Of a DNA stretch of 64,000 bases, positions 34,574 to 44,204 are shown one piece after another. The position numbers and the translations under genes are program-made. The stretch is from positions 310,001-374,000 of the forward strand of contig NZ_JAERPS020000005.1 of the NCBI RefSeq assembly GCF_016918075.2. The letters run 5' to 3'. This DNA comes from Rheinheimera maricola. GTDB taxonomy: Bacteria > Pseudomonadota > Gammaproteobacteria > Enterobacterales > Alteromonadaceae. The notes beneath the pieces were generated by a model that was not told the DNA's origin, searched no databases, and saw nothing but the letters and a program-made list of their open reading frames with translations. Each line of letters opens with the position of its first letter. Position 1 is the first letter of the stretch.

Positions 34574-36007
34574 ATGGGCAAAAAACTGCACATTAAAACC
34601 TGGGGCTGCCAGATGAACGAATACGATTCATCAAAAATGGCCGACCTGCTGGATGCCACTCATGGCTTTACGCTGACCGAAGAGGCAGAAGAGGCAGATG
34701 TTATTCTGCTAAACACCTGCTCTATCCGCGAAAAAGCGCAGGAGAAAGTATTCCATCAGCTGGGACGCTGGCGTCCGCTTAAGGAAAAGAACCCTGATTT
34801 AGTCATCGGCGTAGGCGGCTGTGTCGCCTCGCAGGAAGGTGCGGCTATTCGTGAGCGCGCGCCCTATGTCGATATCGTGTTTGGCCCACAAACACTGCAC
34901 CGTCTGCCGGAGATGATCAACGCCGTGCGTGGCAATAAATCGCCGGTAGTCGATGTTTCATTCCCGGAAATTGAAAAATTTGACCGTTTGCCAGAACCAA
35001 AAGCTGATGGTCCAACCGCCTTTGTTTCGGTTATGGAAGGCTGCTCGAAATACTGTACTTTCTGCGTAGTGCCTTACACTCGCGGTGAAGAAGTTAGCCG
35101 ACCACTGGATGATGTATTATTTGAAATTGCCCAGTTAGCTGAGCAAGGCGTGCGTGAAGTGAACCTGCTGGGACAAAACGTTAACGGCTACCGCGGTGAA
35201 AAATTTGATGGCAGTATTTGTCATTTCTCCGAGTTACTGCGTTTAGTGGCGGCAATAGACGGCATTGACCGTATTCGCTACACCACCTCGCATCCGGTAG
35301 AGTTTACTGACGATATTATCGAAGTATACCGTGACGTACCAGAACTGGTTAATCACTTGCATTTGCCAGTGCAATCCGGTTCTGATCGTATTTTGAACCT
35401 GATGAAACGCGGTCACACCGCATTAGAATACAAAGCGCAAATTCGTAAACTGAAAAAAATCCGGCCCGACCTTAGCATGTCGTCTGATTTCATCATTGGC
35501 TTCCCTGGCGAAGACGATGCTGACTTTCAGGCCACGATGGATTTAATCGCTGCCATTAACTTTGATATGAGCTTTAGCTTTATATACAGCGCTCGCCCCG
35601 GCACACCGGCGGCAGACCTGCCTGATGATGTTAGTGAAGATGCAAAGAAACAGCGTTTGTATATTTTGCAAGATCGCATCAACCAACAAGCGTTGAAAAT
35701 AGCCCGTGGCATGCTGGGTACCGAGCAACGCATTCTGGTTGAAGGGCCATCGAAAAAAGACATTATGGAGCTTACAGGCCGCACTGAGAACAACCGCGTA
35801 GTGAATTTTGAGGGCACGCCAGACATGATTGGTCAGTTTGTCGATGTTCACATTACAGATGTATTTAGTAATTCTTTACGTGGTACCTTACTGCGTACCG
35901 AACGCGATATGGGCCTGCGCCGTGAAGTAGCACCACAGCAAATTTTGGCGCGGCAAAAAGCTGAAAACACACCGGACGCACTGGGTGTAACCAGCTATAT
36001 TCCATAA
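34574..36007 (+). CDS. miaB: tRNA-2-methylthio-N6-dimethylallyladenosine synthase
   Basis: A 477-residue radical-SAM methylthiotransferase that converts i6A37 to ms2i6A37 in tRNAs reading UNN codons. Three domains are seen. The UPF0004 domain (about 3-120) has three cluster-binding Cys in [20 protein letters not shown] and GGCVASQ. The radical-SAM domain has CSKYCTFC (about 155-162). A C-terminal TRAM domain spans about 375-440. Length agrees with E. coli MiaB (474). The start is ATG 34574, with CAGGTAACG as a moderate ribosome site. It heads the conserved order miaB-ybeZ-ybeY-corC-lnt, but a strong hairpin after the stop separates it at least partly from ybeZ. TAAAAT at 34525-34530 may be its -10 box. 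Confidence 0.98.
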   Translation: MGKKLHIKTWGCQMNEYDSSKMADLLDATHGFTLTEEAEEADVILLNTCSIREKAQEKVFHQLGRWRPLKEKNPDLVIGVGGCVASQEGAAIRERAPYVDIVFGPQTLHRLPEMINAVRGNKSPVVDVSFPEIEKFDRLPEPKADGPTAFVSVMEGCSKYCTFCVVPYTRGEEVSRPLDDVLFEIAQLAEQGVREVNLLGQNVNGYRGEKFDGSICHFSELLRLVAAIDGIDRIRYTTSHPVEFTDDIIEVYRDVPELVNHLHLPVQSGSDRILNLMKRGHTALEYKAQIRKLKKIRPDLSMSSDFIIGFPGEDDADFQATMDLIAAINFDMSFSFIYSARPGTPAADLPDDVSEDAKKQRLYILQDRINQQALKIARGMLGTEQRILVEGPSKKDIMELTGRTENNRVVNFEGTPDMIGQFVDVHITDVFSNSLRGTLLRTERDMGLRREVAPQQILARQKAENTPDALGVTSYIP

Positions 36008-36015
36008 CTAACCTA

Positions 36016-36036
36016 GGGGGCAACGTGCCCCCTTTT
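36016..36036 (+). terminator. Rho-independent terminator after miaB
   Basis: A 7-bp perfect GC-rich stem GGGGGCA (36016-36022) and TGCCCCC (36026-36032) with loop ACG, followed by TTTTG. It lies between miaB and ybeZ, only 20 nt before the ybeZ start. Confidence 0.8.
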
Positions 36037-36052
36037 GTACTGAGGCAGGCTT

Positions 36053-37057
36053 TTGAGCACACCTTTACATACTGCAGAATTAATACTCGATGGCGCCGAT
36101 AGCCGTCGATTAACCCTGTTATGCGGCCCGTTTGATGATAACTTAAAGCATGTTGAGCGCCGCTTGCTGGTGGACATCAGCCACCGCGACAATCAGCTAA
36201 AAATTGCCGGGCCCGCTGAAAATGTGGCCGCAGCACTGGACGTTGTGCAGCAATTGTATGATGCCACCGCTGCACCAAACAGCCAACTGACACCTGAGCA
36301 AGTACATTTGCTGATCAGCGAAAACTACGACATTCAGTATCAGCAGCAAGACAGCGAACCGCGTGATTTTAGCCTGAAAACTAAAAAAGGCCTGATTAAA
36401 CCGCGTAACCCAAACCAAGCGGCCTACGTCGGCAATGTGCTAAACCATGATGTTTGTTTTGGTATCGGCCCGGCTGGCACCGGCAAAACCTATTTAGCGG
36501 TAGCGTGTGCGGTTGATGCCCTGGAGCGCAACCTGGTACGGCGCATTATTTTAACGCGTCCGGCGGTTGAAGCCGGTGAAAAACTGGGCTTTTTACCCGG
36601 TGATTTAGCGCAAAAAGTCGACCCTTACCTGCGACCACTATACGATGCCTTGTTTGAAATGCTTGGCTTTGAAAAGGTCGAAAAGTATCTGGAGCGTGGC
36701 ATCATTGAAATTGCTCCGCTGGCCTATATGCGCGGCCGTACGCTAAACGATGCGTTTATTATTCTGGATGAAAGCCAAAATACCACGGTAGAGCAAATGA
36801 AAATGTTCTTAACCCGCATTGGCTTTAGTTCCAAAGCTGTGATCACCGGCGACATTACACAGGTAGATTTACCGCGCGGCCAGTATTCTGGCTTAAAGCA
36901 CGCCATAGATGTACTTAGCGACGTAACAGAAATCAGCTTTAACCACTTTACCGCCAAAGACGTGGTGCGCCATCCCATAGTACAGCGCATTGTTATGGCC
37001 TATGAAGCCTTTGAAGCCGCTAAACTGGCTGCCGATAACGCAGCGAAAGGGCAATAA
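36053..37057 (+). CDS. ybeZ: PhoH-like ATPase YbeZ
   Basis: A 334-residue PhoH-family ATPase, working with YbeY in ribosome and RNA quality control. Walker [12 protein letters not shown] is at about 140-150 and Walker [11 protein letters not shown] at about 236-245. The N-terminal region is KH-like (about 15-75). The start codon is TTG at 36053: GAGGCAGG lies upstream, no ATG is suitably placed, and the resulting N-terminus MSTPL matches the family. The stop overlaps the ATG of ybeY (TAATG). A TTG start just after a terminator hairpin suggests lowered translation. It belongs to the ybeZ-ybeY-corC-lnt operon. Confidence 0.95.
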   Translation: MSTPLHTAELILDGADSRRLTLLCGPFDDNLKHVERRLLVDISHRDNQLKIAGPAENVAAALDVVQQLYDATAAPNSQLTPEQVHLLISENYDIQYQQQDSEPRDFSLKTKKGLIKPRNPNQAAYVGNVLNHDVCFGIGPAGTGKTYLAVACAVDALERNLVRRIILTRPAVEAGEKLGFLPGDLAQKVDPYLRPLYDALFEMLGFEKVEKYLERGIIEIAPLAYMRGRTLNDAFIILDESQNTTVEQMKMFLTRIGFSSKAVITGDITQVDLPRGQYSGLKHAIDVLSDVTEISFNHFTAKDVVRHPIVQRIVMAYEAFEAAKLAADNAAKGQ

Positions 37058-37518
37058 TGGCGATTACTTTGGATTTACAGCTGGCGAGCACTGCGAGTAA
37101 TTTACCTAGCGCTACCGACATACAGCAATGGCTTGAAGCGGCAATATTACCCTTTCAACTTGAAGCCGAAGTTACCGTGCGTATTGTCGATAACAGCGAA
37201 AGCCAACAGCTTAATTTTGACTATCGCGGCAAAGATAAACCCACGAATGTCCTTAGTTTTGCCTTTCAGTGCCCACCAGGAATCGAACTGCCACTATTGG
37301 GCGATTTAGTGATCTGTGCACCGGTAGTGATGGCTGAAGCCGCCGAGCAAGGTAAAACATTGTCGGCGCATTGGGCGCATATGATAGTGCATGGCAGCTT
37401 GCATTTATTGGGCTTTGACCATATAAATGACGACGATGCTGAGCAAATGGAAGCCGAAGAAGTGACCATATTGCAACAACTTGGCTTTACTAACCCCTAT
37501 TTGTCCGATGACGAATAG
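37057..37518 (+). CDS. ybeY: Endoribonuclease YbeY
   Basis: A 153-residue metal-dependent endoribonuclease acting in 16S rRNA 3'-end maturation and 70S ribosome quality control. The zinc motif [11 protein letters not shown] (H-x3-H-x5-H) is complete, and the preceding [17 protein letters not shown] segment (here [14 protein letters not shown]) is typical. The ATG overlaps the last base of the ybeZ stop, so both proteins are made together. The C-terminal tail is acidic. Essential or nearly so in many bacteria. Confidence 0.97.
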   Translation: MAITLDLQLASTASNLPSATDIQQWLEAAILPFQLEAEVTVRIVDNSESQQLNFDYRGKDKPTNVLSFAFQCPPGIELPLLGDLVICAPVVMAEAAEQGKTLSAHWAHMIVHGSLHLLGFDHINDDDAEQMEAEEVTILQQLGFTNPYLSDDE

Positions 37519-37551
37519 GATTTTATTGTTTTTTGGAGTAACAGTTCACCC

Positions 37552-38424
37552 ATGAGTGACGACAATCCCCACTCTAGTCGCGGTTCTGCCGGTAAATCCT
37601 GGCTAGAGCGAATAGCCAGTATCTTTACTGCAGAACCACAGGATATTTCAGATTTACAGGACATTATTAACGAAGCGCAAATGCGCAGCTTGATTGATGC
37701 CGACACCAAAAGTATGCTGCAAGGCGTGCTGGATGTATCCAGTATGCGTGCGCGCGATATTATGATCCCCCGCTCTCAAATGGCCACTATCGACATTGAT
37801 GACAGTGTCGCCGATATGCTGCCCATTCTGCTGGAAAACAACCACAGCCGCTACCCGGTAGTGAATGAAGATAAAGATCATATTGAAGGCATATTGCTGG
37901 TAAAAGACTTGCTGCAGTTTGCATTAGACCCGAATAAAACCGACTGGCACCTGCGTGATCTATTACGTCCGGCGGTGATTATTCCCGAGAGCAAACGCGT
38001 AGATGCGTTGTTAAAAGAGTTTCGCCAGAAGCGCTATCATATGGCGATTGTCGTCGATGAATACGGCGGTGTGTCTGGCCTGGTTACCATTGAAGATATT
38101 CTCGAGCAGATCGTTGGCGAAATTGAAGATGAACACGACGATGAAGAAGAAAACGATATCAAGAAAATGGCATCGCGCGTATTTCAAGTCAGTGCCTTAA
38201 CCCCACTGGACGAATTTAACGAGTCCTTTAATACCGCTTTTGATGAAGAAGACGCCGACACTATTGGCGGCATAGTACTGCATGCTTTTGGCCATATGCC
38301 AGCTAAAGGTGAAAGTATCGAGCTACAGGGCCTAACCTTTAAAGTGAGTAAAGCTAACAGCCGCCGTTTGGTACAGTTGCAGGTTATTCGTGCTAAAGAA
38401 AACCTTGAACCAGAGGATGGCTAA
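37552..38424 (+). CDS. corC: CorC/YbeX, CBS-domain protein
   Basis: A 290-residue cytoplasmic protein with two CBS domains (about 70-190, containing RDIMIPRSQMATID, NHSRYPVV and MAIVVDEYGGVSGLVTIED) and a C-terminal CorC_HlyC transporter-associated domain (about 205-285). It was named for Mg/Co efflux with CorA; newer work links YbeX to ribosome metabolism and Mg homeostasis. The 33-nt gap after ybeY and the following lnt place it in the conserved operon. GGAG precedes the ATG by about 12 nt. No transmembrane segment, unlike the larger YfjD/HlyC group. Confidence 0.95.
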   Translation: MSDDNPHSSRGSAGKSWLERIASIFTAEPQDISDLQDIINEAQMRSLIDADTKSMLQGVLDVSSMRARDIMIPRSQMATIDIDDSVADMLPILLENNHSRYPVVNEDKDHIEGILLVKDLLQFALDPNKTDWHLRDLLRPAVIIPESKRVDALLKEFRQKRYHMAIVVDEYGGVSGLVTIEDILEQIVGEIEDEHDDEEENDIKKMASRVFQVSALTPLDEFNESFNTAFDEEDADTIGGIVLHAFGHMPAKGESIELQGLTFKVSKANSRRLVQLQVIRAKENLEPEDG

Positions 38425-38429
38425 CCATC

Positions 38430-39986
38430 TTGCCTGTTGTCGTTAAATCCAGGCTAAGTGCCCTACTACCACACCTGCTACTATTGCTGGCAGGTGGCTG
38501 TTCAACGCTGGCTTTTGCCCCCTATGCTTTATGGTGGTTGCCACTGCTAACGCTAGCGCTACTGGCGTTGTTGATCAGCCGTGCCGGCTCCGCGCGCCAG
38601 GCAGCGCTACGGGGGTTTAGTTTTGGTGTTGGCTGGTTCGGAATGGGCATTAGCTGGGTGCATGTCAGTATTGACCAATTTGGTGGTTTACCGCTTGCTG
38701 CTAGCCTGGCATTGATGGGGCTGCTAGTCGCCTACCTGGCGTTATTTCCGGCATTTGCCAGTTGGCTTACCGCCAGGCTGCGACAACCTGCCGTGCTGCC
38801 GCTGCTATTTGCCGCCAGTTGGACTCTGGCCGAGTGGCTACGTAGTTGTTTGTTAACAGGCTTTCCCTGGTTATCAATGGGATACAGCCAAACCAGTGCC
38901 GGTTTAACTGATTTAGCACCGCTTATTGGCGAGACTGGCATTAGTTTTATACTGGTGTTTGCTGCCGGCGCACTGGCGCAAGTGCTGCAATCTGTTAGCG
39001 CTATCTACCGCTACGGCTACCTGCTGCTTGCAGGCGCTGTTTTTGCTATCAGCCCCTCCTTGTCGCAGTTCAACGGCTGGCAGTACAGCGGCGAACAACT
39101 TTCAATATTGCTGGTGCAGGGCAATGTGAAACAGGAACTGCGTTGGGTGCCAGAGCAAGAATGGCCTACCATGTTAAAGTATATGGACCTAACCCGGCCA
39201 CACTTTCAAACTGATTTAGTGATTTGGCCTGAAGCGGCCATTCCCAGACTGGAACCGGTAGCCGATGAGTTTTTGGCTAACCTGGACCGGGCGGCACTGT
39301 ATGCCGATACTGCGGTAATTGCTGGTATTCTTGACTATAACGTTAAAAGTAGCGAAGCCTGGAATAACTTAATTGTGCTGGGTAAGCGTGAAAAACATTC
39401 CAGCAATGGCGACTATTTTTATGGCCATGCCAATCGGTACAGTAAACACCACTTGCTACCAATAGGGGAGTTTGTGCCGTTTGAAACGTGGCTGCGCCAA
39501 CTGGCACCTATTTTTGACCTACCGATGAGTTCGTTTAGTCGCGGAGCATATGTCCAGCCTAACCTGGTCGCTAACGGTTTTCACCTGCTACCGGCTATTT
39601 GTTTTGAAATCGCCTTTCCGGCGCAAATACGCGCCAATATGACCTCAGACACGCAATTACTGCTAACGGTAAGTAACGATGCGTGGTTTGGCGATAGCAT
39701 AGGCCCACAGCAACATTTACAAATAGCGCAAATGCGTGCACTGGAGTTTGGCCGGCCGCTGTTACGGGCGACCAATAACGGCGTTACGGCTACCGTTGAT
39801 GCCAGTGGTGTAATCAGTAAGCGCTTGCCGCAATTTACCGCAGCGGTACTACAAGACCAACTTAGTTTAACCTCCGGCCAAACACCCTATGCCCGATTTG
39901 GTGATTGGCCACTGTGGTTATTTAGCAGTCTGTTGCTCGTGCTTTTTGCCGCGAATGCATTACTGCGGCAGCGTAAAGCCGGCTAA
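38430..39986 (+). CDS. lnt: Apolipoprotein N-acyltransferase
   Basis: A 518-residue inner-membrane enzyme adding the third acyl chain to the N-terminal Cys of lipoproteins, so they can be released to the Lol system. Six or more transmembrane helices (about 10-200 plus one at the C-terminus) flank a periplasmic nitrilase domain. The catalytic triad is visible: Glu in WPEAAIPR (about 268), Lys in YSKHHLLPIGE (about 338) and Cys in PAICFEIAFP (about 391). The start is TTG 38430, 5 nt after corC. No in-frame ATG lies near, and the resulting N-terminus aligns with the family. The window encodes at least six lipoproteins that need it (phytase, phosphoesterase, LptE, RlpA and others). Confidence 0.95.
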   Translation: MPVVVKSRLSALLPHLLLLLAGGCSTLAFAPYALWWLPLLTLALLALLISRAGSARQAALRGFSFGVGWFGMGISWVHVSIDQFGGLPLAASLALMGLLVAYLALFPAFASWLTARLRQPAVLPLLFAASWTLAEWLRSCLLTGFPWLSMGYSQTSAGLTDLAPLIGETGISFILVFAAGALAQVLQSVSAIYRYGYLLLAGAVFAISPSLSQFNGWQYSGEQLSILLVQGNVKQELRWVPEQEWPTMLKYMDLTRPHFQTDLVIWPEAAIPRLEPVADEFLANLDRAALYADTAVIAGILDYNVKSSEAWNNLIVLGKREKHSSNGDYFYGHANRYSKHHLLPIGEFVPFETWLRQLAPIFDLPMSSFSRGAYVQPNLVANGFHLLPAICFEIAFPAQIRANMTSDTQLLLTVSNDAWFGDSIGPQQHLQIAQMRALEFGRPLLRATNNGVTATVDASGVISKRLPQFTAAVLQDQLSLTSGQTPYARFGDWPLWLFSSLLLVLFAANALLRQRKAG

Positions 39987-40019
39987 ATGTTAACAGAAAG
40001 CTTGTTTAACAGGCGTAGT

Positions 40020-40040
40020 CAGGTAGACTAAAACTACCTG
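40020..40040. other. Hairpin between lnt and acetyltransferase gene
   Basis: A 7-bp stem CAGGTAG (40020-40026) and CTACCTG (40034-40040), loop ACTAAAA. There is no T-tract, so it may be a weak terminator, an operator-like palindrome or chance. Confidence 0.35.
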
Positions 40041-40060
40041 ATCGTCAGTCGGCCTTTGCC

Positions 40061-40639
40061 ATGACTTTACTGCACAACATCAGCCGCACCTTGCAACGCC
40101 GCCGCAACGCCACCTGGCATGCGTTGGGTTATGACACTACTGTCAGGGCTGAATCAGCCGCCGATTTCGACGCCATCGCCCACATTACCCGCACGGCCTT
40201 TAATAATGAAGCAGAAGTTACGCTGATCAGCGCTTTGCGCCAGCAATCTAACAACTGCATTGCGCTGGTGGCCGAACAACATAATAAAGTCATTGGTCAT
40301 ATCTTGTTTTCACCTGCCACACTTAGCGGCGCGCCCAACTGCCAGATTATGGCCCTGGCACCCATGGCGGTGAGCCAAATATTACAGCATCAGGGCGTTG
40401 GCTCGGCACTGGTGCGCTCTGGCCTTGAGCAGTGTAAACAACGTGGTATCGCCGCTGTGGTGGTATTAGGCCACCCGGCTTACTATGCCAGATTCGGCTT
40501 TTTACCGGCGAGTAAATTTGGCATAAGCTGCCCGTGGCAGGTGCCGGATGAAGCTTTTATGCTGCTGGAATTACAGCAGCATAGCTTACGCGGGGAAAAG
40601 GGCCAGGTGTTATATCACCCGGCCTTCTCCGAACTATAA
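40061..40639 (+). CDS. GNAT family N-acetyltransferase
   Basis: A 192-residue acetyltransferase like YhbS. The GNAT fold is seen from about residue 25: RAESAADFDAIAHITRTAF, then LVAEQHNKVIGHILFSP, the acetyl-CoA loop QHQGVGSALVRSGLEQCKQRG (Q-x-x-G-x-G-like), and AVVVLGHPAYYARFGFLPASKFG. YhbS relatives have unknown substrates; some modify amino compounds or proteins. The N-terminal 24 residues, basic and Arg-rich, are extra. It starts 75 nt after lnt and is probably independent of it. No clear ribosome site (GCC before ATG). Convergent with the Lon-type protease gene. Confidence 0.88.
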   Translation: MTLLHNISRTLQRRRNATWHALGYDTTVRAESAADFDAIAHITRTAFNNEAEVTLISALRQQSNNCIALVAEQHNKVIGHILFSPATLSGAPNCQIMALAPMAVSQILQHQGVGSALVRSGLEQCKQRGIAAVVVLGHPAYYARFGFLPASKFGISCPWQVPDEAFMLLELQQHSLRGEKGQVLYHPAFSEL

Positions 40640-40669
40640 TCGGTGAATGTAACGAACGGGCACAGCTAA

Positions 40670-43063
40670 CTATTCCTCATCCACAGCGCCATTCACTATT
40701 TCGGCGATTTTAGCCAACCGCACCAGCGCCCGGCCGTTAACTGATTTCTTTGGATATTGGCCGCGACTGTTTTTCTCGCCAGCATCTACCCCGGTAAGCA
40801 AGGTTAACGCTTCATCTACTGTTTTTACCACGTAGAGATGAAACTTTTGCTGCTTTACTGCATTAATGACGTCATCATTTAACACCAGGTTAAGCTGGTT
40901 GCTGGCCGGAATAATCACGCCCTGCTCACCGGTTAAACCACGGCTTTGGCATAAACGGAAGTAACCCTCTATCTTCTCATTTACACCACCGATAGCCTGC
41001 ACTTGGCCATGTTGGTTAATAGAACCTGTCACCGCCAGGCTTTGCTTAATCGGTATATCGGTAATGGCCGATAACAGCGCGCACACTTCCGCCAGCGAAG
41101 CACTGTCGCCATCGATATGACCATAGCTTTGTTCCATGGCAATATTGGCTGACAATGTCAGTGGAAACTCGCGGGCATATTTTGCACCAAGGTAGCCAGT
41201 AAGCAACAACACGCCCTTGGAGTGAATGGCTTTACCCAGCTCAACCTCACGCTCGATATCAATCACACCACTGGAGCCGGCAAATACGGTGGCACTGATG
41301 CGCGCCGGTGTACCGAAGGCGGTATCACCAATTTCCAGTACCGTTAAGCCGTTAATTTTCCCCACCGCCAGACCGTCAGTATCTATTAAAATCTGGCCTT
41401 CCTGAATATCTTCTAAAAAGCCTTCGCTAATGCGGCCGGTACGGTGCTGCTTGCCGTTCAGCGCTTGCTGGATATGAGCAGCGTCCAGGCTGCTGCTGTG
41501 CTGCTGACCGGCGTAGTAACAGGCCTCACGTACTAATTCCAATACATCGGCAAAACGTGCAGATAGCTTGCGCTGGTGCTCGGCTTGGCGAAAACTAAAA
41601 GTGAGTAGCTGCTTTAAACCACCGGCGGTTAATTCGTCGATATTTAATAACCGCATTTGCTCACGAATTTGCATCGACATATAGGTTACGGTTTGTGCGG
41701 TATACGGCAGGTAATGTTCAAAATCCGCCAGTACGCGAAACAGCTCGTTAAATTCATCATCTACATCTTGGATCAGGTAGTACAAATCCCGTGAGCCCAG
41801 TAGCACTACTTTTACATTCAACGGTATGGCTTTGGGTGTAATAATGGTCGAGTTAGTTACAGCATGTTCCGACAACGTATCAATTAACAACTCACCGGAT
41901 TTTAGCGCTAGCTTTAACGCGTCCCATAGCTGTGGCTGGGTAAGCAAACGGTCGGCATCAAGAATCAAATAGCCACCGTTTGCACGGTGCAAAGCACCGG
42001 GACGGATCATGCGGTAGTTGGTGTATAACGAGCCGCTATTTGAGTTGTACTCTACCCGGCCAAACAAATTGCCGTAGCTGGGATTAGGCTCAAAAATAAT
42101 CGGCGCGCCTGACATGCTTTCATAATGCACCAGCACGTTGGGGACAAATTCTTCGATAAAGATTTCGCGATTGTCACTTTCCTCCTGCTTTTCGGCTTCA
42201 GACTCGTCTGGCATTAACTCCAATACAGCCTTAATCAGATGATTGCGCATTTCCCGGACATAGCGCAGCACGCCCAACTCTGCCACGTAGTCATGCTCCA
42301 GCTGCTTTAGCAACGGCTTAATAGCTTGTTCGATGGTGTCTTTTCTCAGCGCGCGCAGGCTTTCTGATAACTCGCGCTTCCACTGTGGCAGCTCTAATAG
42401 CTGTTCGTTTAAAATAGTTTCCAGCTCGCTTACCAGGCCATAAAAATACTGGCGTTGCTCTTCGGTTATTTTAGAAAACTCCTGGTCATCCAGCGGCTTA
42501 CCATCAATAATCGGCGAAAAACTTACCGCACCGTTTTCCTCATACAGCACCACATTTTTTTCCAGCGCTTTTTTCTCGACCAGCTCTATCGCCTGCTCGT
42601 ATTTATCATCAAATGCGCGGGCGATAGCTTTCTTTTTGCGCTGGTAGCCGGGGTTATCAAACGCGGCCGGAAAGGTATCAAGCAGCTCGTCGATTAATGC
42701 CTCAATCTTTTTTACCAGCACTTTGCCCTCGCCCGGCAATAAGCGCAGCGTGCCAGGCACGCGTTCATCATCAAAATTATTTAAATAGCACCACTCTTCC
42801 GGTGTGGCCTTTTCACTGGCGGCTTGCTGCAGAATATCCTGCACCAGGGTAAAACGGCCCAGTGCTGGCTCGCCCATTACATACAAATTATAGCCAGGCA
42901 TATCCATGCCAATAGCAAAGGCCAGCGCTGACTTAGCCCTGTCCTGACCAATAAATGCCGGTATCAATTGCTGTACGTCCAGCGCCTGCTTAATCAGTTT
43001 TGCATCTAATTGCGGCCCAAGCTGCTGCACGTTCAGCGCCAGGGGATGAGAGTGTTGGGTCAT
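40670..43063 (-). CDS. Lon-type ATP-dependent protease (LonB/YcbZ-like)
   Basis: A 797-residue AAA+ protease of the AAA_32/Lon_C type. The ATPase part begins at residue 26 with QQLIPAFIGQDRAKSALAFAIGMD, and a Walker-A-like MGEPALGRFTLV follows. A long insertion with coiled-coil character (about 130-290) precedes RANGGYLILDADRLL (Walker B region). The C-terminal Lon protease domain carries the Ser-Lys dyad: Ser in IDGDSASLAEV (about 653) and Lys in IGGVNEKIEGYF (about 695). In E. coli the relative YcbZ (LonH) is poorly understood and weakly linked to translation and biofilm. The gene is monocistronic and divergent from a small conserved-looking gene. Family call certain; targets unknown. Confidence 0.93.
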   Translation of the reverse strand: MTQHSHPLALNVQQLGPQLDAKLIKQALDVQQLIPAFIGQDRAKSALAFAIGMDMPGYNLYVMGEPALGRFTLVQDILQQAASEKATPEEWCYLNNFDDERVPGTLRLLPGEGKVLVKKIEALIDELLDTFPAAFDNPGYQRKKKAIARAFDDKYEQAIELVEKKALEKNVVLYEENGAVSFSPIIDGKPLDDQEFSKITEEQRQYFYGLVSELETILNEQLLELPQWKRELSESLRALRKDTIEQAIKPLLKQLEHDYVAELGVLRYVREMRNHLIKAVLELMPDESEAEKQEESDNREIFIEEFVPNVLVHYESMSGAPIIFEPNPSYGNLFGRVEYNSNSGSLYTNYRMIRPGALHRANGGYLILDADRLLTQPQLWDALKLALKSGELLIDTLSEHAVTNSTIITPKAIPLNVKVVLLGSRDLYYLIQDVDDEFNELFRVLADFEHYLPYTAQTVTYMSMQIREQMRLLNIDELTAGGLKQLLTFSFRQAEHQRKLSARFADVLELVREACYYAGQQHSSSLDAAHIQQALNGKQHRTGRISEGFLEDIQEGQILIDTDGLAVGKINGLTVLEIGDTAFGTPARISATVFAGSSGVIDIEREVELGKAIHSKGVLLLTGYLGAKYAREFPLTLSANIAMEQSYGHIDGDSASLAEVCALLSAITDIPIKQSLAVTGSINQHGQVQAIGGVNEKIEGYFRLCQSRGLTGEQGVIIPASNQLNLVLNDDVINAVKQQKFHLYVVKTVDEALTLLTGVDAGEKNSRGQYPKKSVNGRALVRLAKIAEIVNGAVDEE

Positions 43064-43210
43064 GAACTACCTTAGCTTAACCAGCTGTAATACCGGCTAT
43101 ACTAGCAAAAAGCACCGCTGCTGTGCTGGTCAATTTTGTAGTTTGGCTAAAGAAATCGCCCACGCTGTCGATACCTTGTTTATACAGGCAAACATTCCAC
43201 GGAGCCCAGC

Positions 43211-43486
43211 ATGAACGAGACTTACCGCTTACAGAAAATTCGCAACCTGGGTGTACGCCTGCAAGAGCTGGAATTGCTGTCTTTAGCACCGGGTAAATCT
43301 TATGCCAGCGCCGCGCTTAACTTCCTGTTTGCCGACCATCAACTGGAGCGGCCAAGCGGCTTACCGCTGGAACATACGTTAAAAACACTCGGCGAAGCCA
43401 TTATGGCACAACGCAAAGTCCGCTTCTCTCAGCTAGATGCCGATGCCGTAATTGACTTTTTTTGCCGTCTATACCGTGTGCATTAA
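43211..43486 (+). CDS. Small protein of unknown function (91 residues)
   Basis: A 91-residue, mostly helical, mildly basic protein with no signal peptide or membrane helix. Distinctive stretches are YRLQKIRNLGVRLQELELLSLAPGKSYASAALNFLF and the closing VIDFFCRLYRVH. Codon use is like the neighbours and the frame is a clean one, so I take it as real; CCCAGC before the ATG gives no good ribosome site. It diverges from the Lon-type protease gene across about 150 bp. I do not recognise the family. Because Lon-type proteases and small helical proteins are sometimes substrate and adaptor, a link is possible but unsupported. Confidence 0.65.
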   Translation: MNETYRLQKIRNLGVRLQELELLSLAPGKSYASAALNFLFADHQLERPSGLPLEHTLKTLGEAIMAQRKVRFSQLDADAVIDFFCRLYRVH

Positions 43487-43495
43487 ACCCGCGAA

Positions 43496-43522
43496 CACAG
43501 CACAGCACAGCACAGCACAGCA
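43496..43522. repeat. Tandem CACAG pentanucleotide repeat
   Basis: Five perfect copies of CACAG (43496-43520) followed by CA. It lies in the 115-bp gap between the 91-residue gene and the DoxX gene. Such a simple tract can vary in copy number by slippage and lies about 80 bp upstream of the DoxX ATG, near where a promoter would be expected. Confidence 0.8.
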
Positions 43523-43601
43523 ATAAAATAATACTGCGCTGAAATATTTGCGCCAAGCCTCCGTTCTTATACTGCATAGCAACCCACTCGACGTTAACCC
43601 T

Positions 43602-44204
43602 ATGCAGACTGTTTTGTTTTTCTATCAACGCGCCATCAACGCCAGCCAATACTTATCGGGCCTGGCACCTTTGTTACTGCGGCTTTATCTCGCACCAGTA
43701 CTGTTGCAAGCCGGCTGGAACAAATATCGGCATTTTGACAACACCGTAGCCTGGTTTGGCAATGCCGATTGGGGTTTAGGTTTGCCGATGCCAGCGTTAT
43801 TGACCTGCCTGGCCATAACAGCCGAAATCGTTGGTGCCGTGTTTTTAATGCTTGGCTTATTTACCCGACTGGTTAGCATTCCGCTAATGGTTACCATGCT
43901 GGTTGCCATTTTTGCCGTACATTGGCCCAACGGTTGGCTAGCAATCGCTGACAGTAGCAGCTGGCTAGCTAACGAACAGGTACTGGATTCAGCCGACCAG
44001 TTAAGCGCGGCTAAACAGCTACTGCAGCAGCATGGCAATTACGACTGGCTAACCAGCAAAGGCAATATTGTTATATTGAATAACGGCATCGAATTCGCCA
44101 GCACTTATTTTGTTATGTTACTGAGTTTATTTTTTACCGGGGCTGGCCGTTACACCAGCTTGGATCATTATCTAAGTCGGCGCTTTAGCGCCGGAGCACG
44201 CTAA
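43602..44204 (+). CDS. DoxX family membrane protein
   Basis: A 200-residue protein from ATG 43602 with four or five transmembrane helices. DoxX family features are LLLRLYLAPVLLQAGWNKY (about 22-40), NADWGLGLPMPALLTCLAITAEIVGAVFLMLGLFTRL and a C-terminal FVMLLSLFFTGAGRYTSLDHYL. A central periplasmic insertion (about 113-155) is longer than in typical DoxX proteins. The upstream in-frame TTG at 43548 is not supported. The ribosome site is weak. The stop (TAATG) overlaps the start of the ECF sigma gene, so the DoxX, sigma factor and anti-sigma genes form a tightly coupled operon. DoxX proteins are linked to redox and thiol stress in some bacteria; its job here may be as the sensor or effector of the sigma switch, which is inference. 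Confidence 0.88.
   Translation: MQTVLFFYQRAINASQYLSGLAPLLLRLYLAPVLLQAGWNKYRHFDNTVAWFGNADWGLGLPMPALLTCLAITAEIVGAVFLMLGLFTRLVSIPLMVTMLVAIFAVHWPNGWLAIADSSSWLANEQVLDSADQLSAAKQLLQQHGNYDWLTSKGNIVILNNGIEFASTYFVMLLSLFFTGAGRYTSLDHYLSRRFSAGAR

Noticed and set aside
43496..43522. CACAG repeat as a CRISPR-like array
   Set aside because: Unit of five bases without spacers; it is a simple tandem repeat.
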